Source of the DNA: Acidimangrovimonas pyrenivorans
GTDB taxonomy: Bacteria > Pseudomonadota > Alphaproteobacteria > Rhodobacterales > Rhodobacteraceae
Assembly: GCF_042643245.1 (NCBI RefSeq)
Contig: NZ_JBHRSK010000004.1
Span: forward strand, 806,001-870,000
Direction of reading: 5' to 3'
Length of the DNA stretch: 64,000 nucleotides
Shown: piece after piece, positions 60,349 through 64,000 of the stretch
How positions within the stretch are numbered: position 1 is the stretch's first letter
How the letters are laid out: every line of letters begins with the position of its first letter
The notes under the pieces: generated by a model
The model's database searches: none
The model's input: the letters and a program-made list of their open reading frames with translations, nothing else
Told to the model about the DNA's origin: nothing
Made by a program: the position numbers and the translations under genes

Positions 60349-60360
60349 GTTAGCGCCAAC
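60349..60360. promoter_or_regulatory. LacI-family (CceR-like) operator upstream of the aldolase gene
   Basis: GTTAGCGCCAAC differs in one base from the perfect palindrome GTTAGCGCTAAC found before edd at 43374. It lies 67 bases ahead of the aldolase start. Two near-identical sites before glycolytic or Entner-Doudoroff genes suggest one shared regulator acting on carbon flow. Confidence 0.65.
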
Positions 60361-60427
60361 GCCATTGCGCCTTTCGCCCCGGCCTTCTAGACGCTTTGCC
60401 AGGCCCACGATTTGAAAGGACCAAGCG

Positions 60428-61357
60428 ATGAAAGCCACCCGGACAGTTCAGAAGATTCTTGCCAATTACGAAGGGGAAACCCCCGGCGTGAAGGCCAACC
60501 TGTGCCGCATGCTGATGAACGGCAAGCTGGGCGGCACCGGCAAGATGATCATCCTGCCCGTCGACCAGGGCTTCGAGCACGGTCCGGCCCGTAGCTTCGC
60601 CCCCAACCCGGCCGGCTACGACCCCCGTTACCACTACCAGCTGGCGATCGACGCCGGGCTGAACGCCTATGCCGCGCCGCTGGGCATGATCGAGGCCGGC
60701 GCCGACACCTATGCCGGCCAGATCCCGACCATCCTCAAGGTCAACAGCGCCAACTCGCTGATGTCCGACACCGCCGGCAAGAACCAGGCCATCACCGCCA
60801 GCGTCGACGACGCGCTGCGGCTGGGCTGCGCCGCCATCGGCTTCACCATCTACCCGGGCTCGGACATGGCGCTGGACATGTTCGAGGAGATCAGCGCCAT
60901 GCGCGAGGAGGCCGCCGCCAAGGGCGTCGCCACCGTGATCTGGTCCTACCCGCGCGGCGAGGCGATCTCCAAGGACGGCGAGACCGCGATCGACATCGCC
61001 GCCTATGCCGCCCAGATCGCCGCCCTGCTCGGCGCCCATGTCATCAAGATCAAGCTGTCGACCGATCACCTCGAGCTGCCGGCCGCCAAGAAGGTCTACG
61101 AGGAACAGCGGATCGACATCGCCACCCAGGCGGCGCGGGTGCGTCACTGCATGGACGCTGCCTTCGCCGGCCGCCGCATCGTGGTCTTCTCGGGCGGGGC
61201 CAAGAAGGGCGCCGATTCGGTCTATGACGACGCCCGCGCCATCCGCGACGGCGGCGGCAACGGCTCGATCATCGGCCGCAACAGCTTCCAGCGCAGCCGC
61301 GAGGACGCGCTGGCGATGCTGGGCAAGCTGATCGACATCTACAAGGGCAAGGCTTGA
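60428..61357 (+). CDS. Class I fructose-bisphosphate aldolase (DhnA/FbaB type)
   Basis: The product has 309 residues. It belongs to the DhnA/DeoC-like class I aldolases: MIILPVDQGFEHGPARSFA near 40, GCAAIGFTIYPGSDMALDMF near 133 and HVIKIKL near 204 with the Schiff-base lysine (207 or 209). RNSFQRSREDALAML near 284 closes the phosphate site. It cleaves or forms fructose 1,6-bisphosphate and probably serves gluconeogenesis here, as the Entner-Doudoroff route covers sugar breakdown. The start follows GAAAGGACCAAGCG. The stop overlaps the next gene as TTGA. Confidence 0.93.
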   Translation: MKATRTVQKILANYEGETPGVKANLCRMLMNGKLGGTGKMIILPVDQGFEHGPARSFAPNPAGYDPRYHYQLAIDAGLNAYAAPLGMIEAGADTYAGQIPTILKVNSANSLMSDTAGKNQAITASVDDALRLGCAAIGFTIYPGSDMALDMFEEISAMREEAAAKGVATVIWSYPRGEAISKDGETAIDIAAYAAQIAALLGAHVIKIKLSTDHLELPAAKKVYEEQRIDIATQAARVRHCMDAAFAGRRIVVFSGGAKKGADSVYDDARAIRDGGGNGSIIGRNSFQRSREDALAMLGKLIDIYKGKA

Positions 61358-61788
61358 GCGACGCCCTGAAGGCCGCCTGGCCGGGAAGCGCGACCCGCTT
61401 CCTCGGCCTGCGGCTGCTGCCCGGCGACGACCTGCGCCGGGCGCTGCAGGCGGCGGTCGCGGGCGAACCCGAGGCCGCCGGCTTCGTCGCCGCCTGTGTC
61501 GGCAGCCTGACCCGGGCCGAGCTGCGGATGGCGGGGCAGGACGGGGCGACCCGGATCGACGGGCCGCTGGAAATCGTCGCGCTCTCGGGCACCTTCAGCG
61601 CCGACGGCCCCCATCTCCACCTCGCCGTCTCCGATGCCACCGGGCGGATGACCGGCGGCCACCTGCTTGACGGTTGCGAGATCCGCACCACCGCCGAGGT
61701 CATCCTCGGCCTCGTCTCGGGGCTGCGCTTCCGGCGCGAGACCGATCCCCGCAGCGGCTATGCCGAGCTCTACTTCACCGAACACTGA
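61354..61788 (+). CDS. PPC/DUF296-domain DNA-binding protein
   Basis: The product has 144 residues with a TTG start at 61354 overlapping the aldolase stop (TTGA). The PPC/DUF296 fold is recognisable: TRFLGLRLLPGDDLRRAL, AACVGSLTRAELRM, IVALSGTFSADGPHLHLAVSD and the closing GHLLDGCEIRTTAEVILGL. In plants this domain accompanies AT-hooks; bacterial forms are trimers of unclear role. Translation is coupled to the aldolase, a fixed arrangement also seen in related bacteria as far as I recall. Confidence 0.88.
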   Translation: MSDALKAAWPGSATRFLGLRLLPGDDLRRALQAAVAGEPEAAGFVAACVGSLTRAELRMAGQDGATRIDGPLEIVALSGTFSADGPHLHLAVSDATGRMTGGHLLDGCEIRTTAEVILGLVSGLRFRRETDPRSGYAELYFTEH

Positions 61789-61814
61789 ACCGCCCGGAGA
61801 GCCCCCCGGAAGCC

Positions 61815-63431
61815 TCAGCCGCCGATCCGCGCCACCAGCGCCGCGGTATCCAGCCCCTTGACGCTGCCCGCCACCCGGCCGCCCTCGCGCGCCAGCCTTC
61901 CGGCGCAATAGCCGTCGGAGACGGCGCCCGGCGCGTGGCGCAGCAGCACCGAGGCGGCCAGCAGCGTCGCCAGGCTCTCGGCGAACCAGCGCGCCTCGGG
62001 CTCGGGCGGCAGGCCGGGCCAGCGCCCGAGATGGGCCTTCAGCGCCGCGTCGTAGCGCCGGTCGGCGCCCTTGGCGGCCAGCAGCTCGGCCATCACCGCC
62101 TCCGCCGCCGCCGGCTCGCGCGCCACGGTGCGCAGGATGTCGAGGCAGATGACGTTGCCCGAGCCCTCCCAGATCCCGTTCAGCGGCGCCTCGCGGTAGA
62201 GCCAGGGCATCGCGGTGTCCTCGACGTAGCCCATGCCGCCCATCACCTCCATCGCCTCGGCGACCAGCGGCGGGCAGATCTTGTTCGACAGGAACTTGGC
62301 CAGCGCGACCGCCAGCCGGGCGAAGGCGCGGTCTTCCGGCGCGCTGCCGTCGAAGGCCTGGGCGACGCGCAGCGCCAGCGCCGTCGCCGCCTCCCAGTCC
62401 AGCGCCAGGTCGGCCAGCACCGCCTGCATCAGCGGCTGGTCGATCAGCCGGCGCTGGAAGGCCGAGCGATGGGCGACCCAGTGATGCGCTTCGGCCAGCG
62501 CCGCCCGCATCAGCCCGGCCGGGGCGACGGCGGTGTCGAGCCGGGTGTGATGCACCATCTCGATGATCGTCCGCACCCCCTGCCCCTCGTCGCCCAACCG
62601 ATAGGCCAGCGCGCCGTGATACTCGATCTCGGAAGAGGCATTGGCGCGGTTGCCGAGCTTGTCCTTGAGCCGCTGCAGCGCGATCGCGTTGCGCGCGCCT
62701 TCGAGCCAGCGCGGCACCAGGAAGCAGGTCAGACCCTCGGGCGCCTGGGCCAGGGTCAGGAAGCCGTCCGACATCGGCGCCGAGCAGAACCACTTGTGGC
62801 CGTAGAGGCGATAGGCCCCGCCCTCCGGCACCGCCCGGGTGGCGTTGGCACGCACGTCCGAGCCGCCCTGCTTCTCGGTCATCGCCATGCCCAGCGTCGC
62901 GCCGCGCTTCTGCGCCAGCGGCGCCACCGCCGGATCGTAATCGCGCGCCATCAGCTTCGGCCGCCACTCGGCCGCCAGCGCCTCGCTCGCCGCCAGCGCC
63001 GGCACGGCGGCATAGGTCATCGTCATCGGGCAGCACGAGCCCGGCTCGACCTGGTTGTGCAGGTAGACCAGAGCGGCGTGGCTGACATGGCCGCCCGGCG
63101 CCCCTTCCCAGGGCAAGGCGGCATAGCCGGCGCCCAGCCCCTCGGCCATCATCCGGTGATAGGCGGGATGGAAGATCACCTCGTCCAGCCGCCTTCCGCC
63201 GGCATCGAACAGCCGCAGCTCGGGCAGCACCCGCATCGCCTCGCGCCCCGCCGCCCGCATCGCGGCGGTTCCCAGCGCCGCGCCGCGCGCCGCCAGCAGC
63301 CCGGCATCGCCGCCCATCGCCACCGCCATTCCCGACAGCGCCGGGTCCGAGGCCCAGAGATCGGCATCGCCGCGGCCGGGCGGCTGGTTCATCACCTCGT
63401 GATCGGAGAGCTGGGAACGGGCGGGGAGCAT
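61815..63431 (-). CDS. AidB-like acyl-CoA dehydrogenase
   Basis: The product has 538 residues from the ATG at 63431, preceded by CAGGAGGCCGCC. Length and motifs match AidB: GMAMTEKQGGSDVRANATRA near 200, HKWFCSAPMSDGFLTLAQA and EGSGNVICLDILR near 438. E. coli AidB is induced by alkylation damage and binds DNA as well as FAD; a true acyl-CoA substrate is uncertain. It lies between the PPC gene and ftsB, on the opposite strand to both. Another alkylation-linked gene, the AlkD-like one, lies 39 kb away. Confidence 0.9.
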   Translation of the reverse strand: MLPARSQLSDHEVMNQPPGRGDADLWASDPALSGMAVAMGGDAGLLAARGAALGTAAMRAAGREAMRVLPELRLFDAGGRRLDEVIFHPAYHRMMAEGLGAGYAALPWEGAPGGHVSHAALVYLHNQVEPGSCCPMTMTYAAVPALAASEALAAEWRPKLMARDYDPAVAPLAQKRGATLGMAMTEKQGGSDVRANATRAVPEGGAYRLYGHKWFCSAPMSDGFLTLAQAPEGLTCFLVPRWLEGARNAIALQRLKDKLGNRANASSEIEYHGALAYRLGDEGQGVRTIIEMVHHTRLDTAVAPAGLMRAALAEAHHWVAHRSAFQRRLIDQPLMQAVLADLALDWEAATALALRVAQAFDGSAPEDRAFARLAVALAKFLSNKICPPLVAEAMEVMGGMGYVEDTAMPWLYREAPLNGIWEGSGNVICLDILRTVAREPAAAEAVMAELLAAKGADRRYDAALKAHLGRWPGLPPEPEARWFAESLATLLAASVLLRHAPGAVSDGYCAGRLAREGGRVAGSVKGLDTAALVARIGG

Positions 63432-63584
63432 GGCGGCCTCCTGGATTTCGGCCCCCTTCTCGGGCCCTTCGGGCAAAAAACTGCGCCTGTGGGATTCACA
63501 AAGCAACCCGGCCGTGCAATTATCGTGGCGTCACCGCCCGTCAGAGGCGGACGCAACGAGGCAGACGAGCATGGGCGGCCCCGC

Positions 63585-63887
63585 ATGACCGGCACCCTGA
63601 AAAGACCCGCGATCGGCGGGGTGATCTTCTTCGCCGTGGCCTTCGTGCTGGCGAGCTATTTCACCTTTGCCGCGGTGCAGGGCGATTACGGCGTCTTCCG
63701 CCGGGTGCGGATCGAGGCCGAGGCCCATAACCTGCGCAGCGAACGCGATCAGCTCGCCGCCGAGCTGGCGGTGCTGAAGAACAAGACCCACCGGCTGTCC
63801 AGCGACTATCTCGACCTCGACCTGCTCGACGAACAGGCCCGCAAGGTGCTGGGCCAGCTGCGCGCCGACGAGGTCGTGATCCGCTAG
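63585..63887 (+). CDS. ftsB: FtsB/DivIC-family septum formation initiator
   Basis: The product has 100 residues from the ATG at 63585. One membrane helix (about 11-31, GGVIFFAVAFVLASYFTFAA) is followed by a periplasmic coiled coil (RVRIEAEAHNLRSERDQLAA). With FtsL and FtsQ it forms the divisome trimer that activates septal wall synthesis. The C-terminal motif YLDLDLLDEQARKVLG is the usual alphaproteobacterial FtsB end. In relatives the pyruvate dehydrogenase genes commonly follow; they would lie past the window. Confidence 0.9.
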   Translation: MTGTLKRPAIGGVIFFAVAFVLASYFTFAAVQGDYGVFRRVRIEAEAHNLRSERDQLAAELAVLKNKTHRLSSDYLDLDLLDEQARKVLGQLRADEVVIR

Positions 63888-64000
63888 GGGGCGCGCCGCG
63901 ACGGTCCCGCCCTCGGCGGGCACCGCGGGCCGGCCGGGCCGAAGAGCGCCCGGCACCGTTCCTCTCGCCGCCTCACAATCCGGCATTGCCCCCTTTTCAG

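Noticed and set aside
61674..63584. Upstream extension of the ftsB frame by more than 600 codons
   Set aside because: It runs antisense through the AidB-like gene; the coding start of ftsB is the ATG at 63585 where the membrane helix begins.

Overview
The window is about 70% G+C, uses GTG and TTG starts freely and is densely packed with ATGA-type gene overlaps. Its gene families and gene order (soxBDAG, edd-eda, pgk / cyclophilins / class I aldolase / ftsB, DUF1289, DUF2852, a PIN protein of a family known mainly from Rhodobacter relatives) point to an alphaproteobacterium of the Rhodobacteraceae (Paracoccaceae). No rRNA, tRNA, CRISPR array, prophage or transposase was seen. Nearly every gene resembles a known chromosomal family.

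Layout. (1) 1-8500: a tripartite tricarboxylate transporter (tctCBA) with a PuuC-like aldehyde dehydrogenase and a Tm-1-like protein on the minus strand, divergent from an IclR regulator, a class III aminotransferase and an unknown barrel-type protein. Together this looks like uptake plus amine-to-aldehyde-to-acid catabolism. (2) 8500-14130: an IclR/PcaR-type regulator with a repeated operator, the lower beta-ketoadipate genes pcaIJF, then an O-methyltransferase-fold protein and a hotdog thioesterase. (3) 13900-17420: tricarballylate-type oxidation genes tcuAB with a 75-residue partner and a GntR regulator, divergent from (4) 17670-22300, a complete LIV-type ABC uptake operon followed by the remnant of an M24 peptidase-like gene. 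(5) 22650-30020: DNA alkylation repair, an Atm1-type ABC exporter, a LysM protein, a LOG-family hydrolase, RarD and iron superoxide dismutase. (6) 30113-31600: three tandem small secreted proteins of one unrecognised family. (7) 31800-37400: a sarcosine oxidase operon soxB-orf-soxD-soxA-soxG, interrupted by a small low-G+C membrane-protein gene. (8) 37640-43120: ccmI, ruvX, DUF1289, an M48 protease, a PIN protein coupled to rlmI, and a 52-residue gene. (9) 43430-46460: Entner-Doudoroff genes edd and eda. (10) 46450-53000: glnE and several small conserved genes, including bpt. (11) 53100-55440: TRAP permeases without a binding protein. (12) 56000-64000: pepT, two cyclophilins, pgk, rhodanese, class I aldolase, a PPC-domain protein, an AidB-like dehydrogenase and ftsB.

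Regulatory and repeat DNA is the most informative non-coding content. Two kinds of inverted-repeat intergenic element occur twice each (29131/49397 and 25655/40851). A hairpin plus GGATATTT-type module recurs after genes. A LacI-type palindrome lies before both edd and the aldolase gene. A triple GCGAACA repeat lies at the pca regulator, and twin ATGTGAA palindromes lie before the DUF2852 gene.

I found no convincing, wholly new multi-gene system. The best candidates for undescribed biology are the secreted-protein triplet, the foreign-looking membrane protein inside the sox operon, and the intergenic repeat elements.
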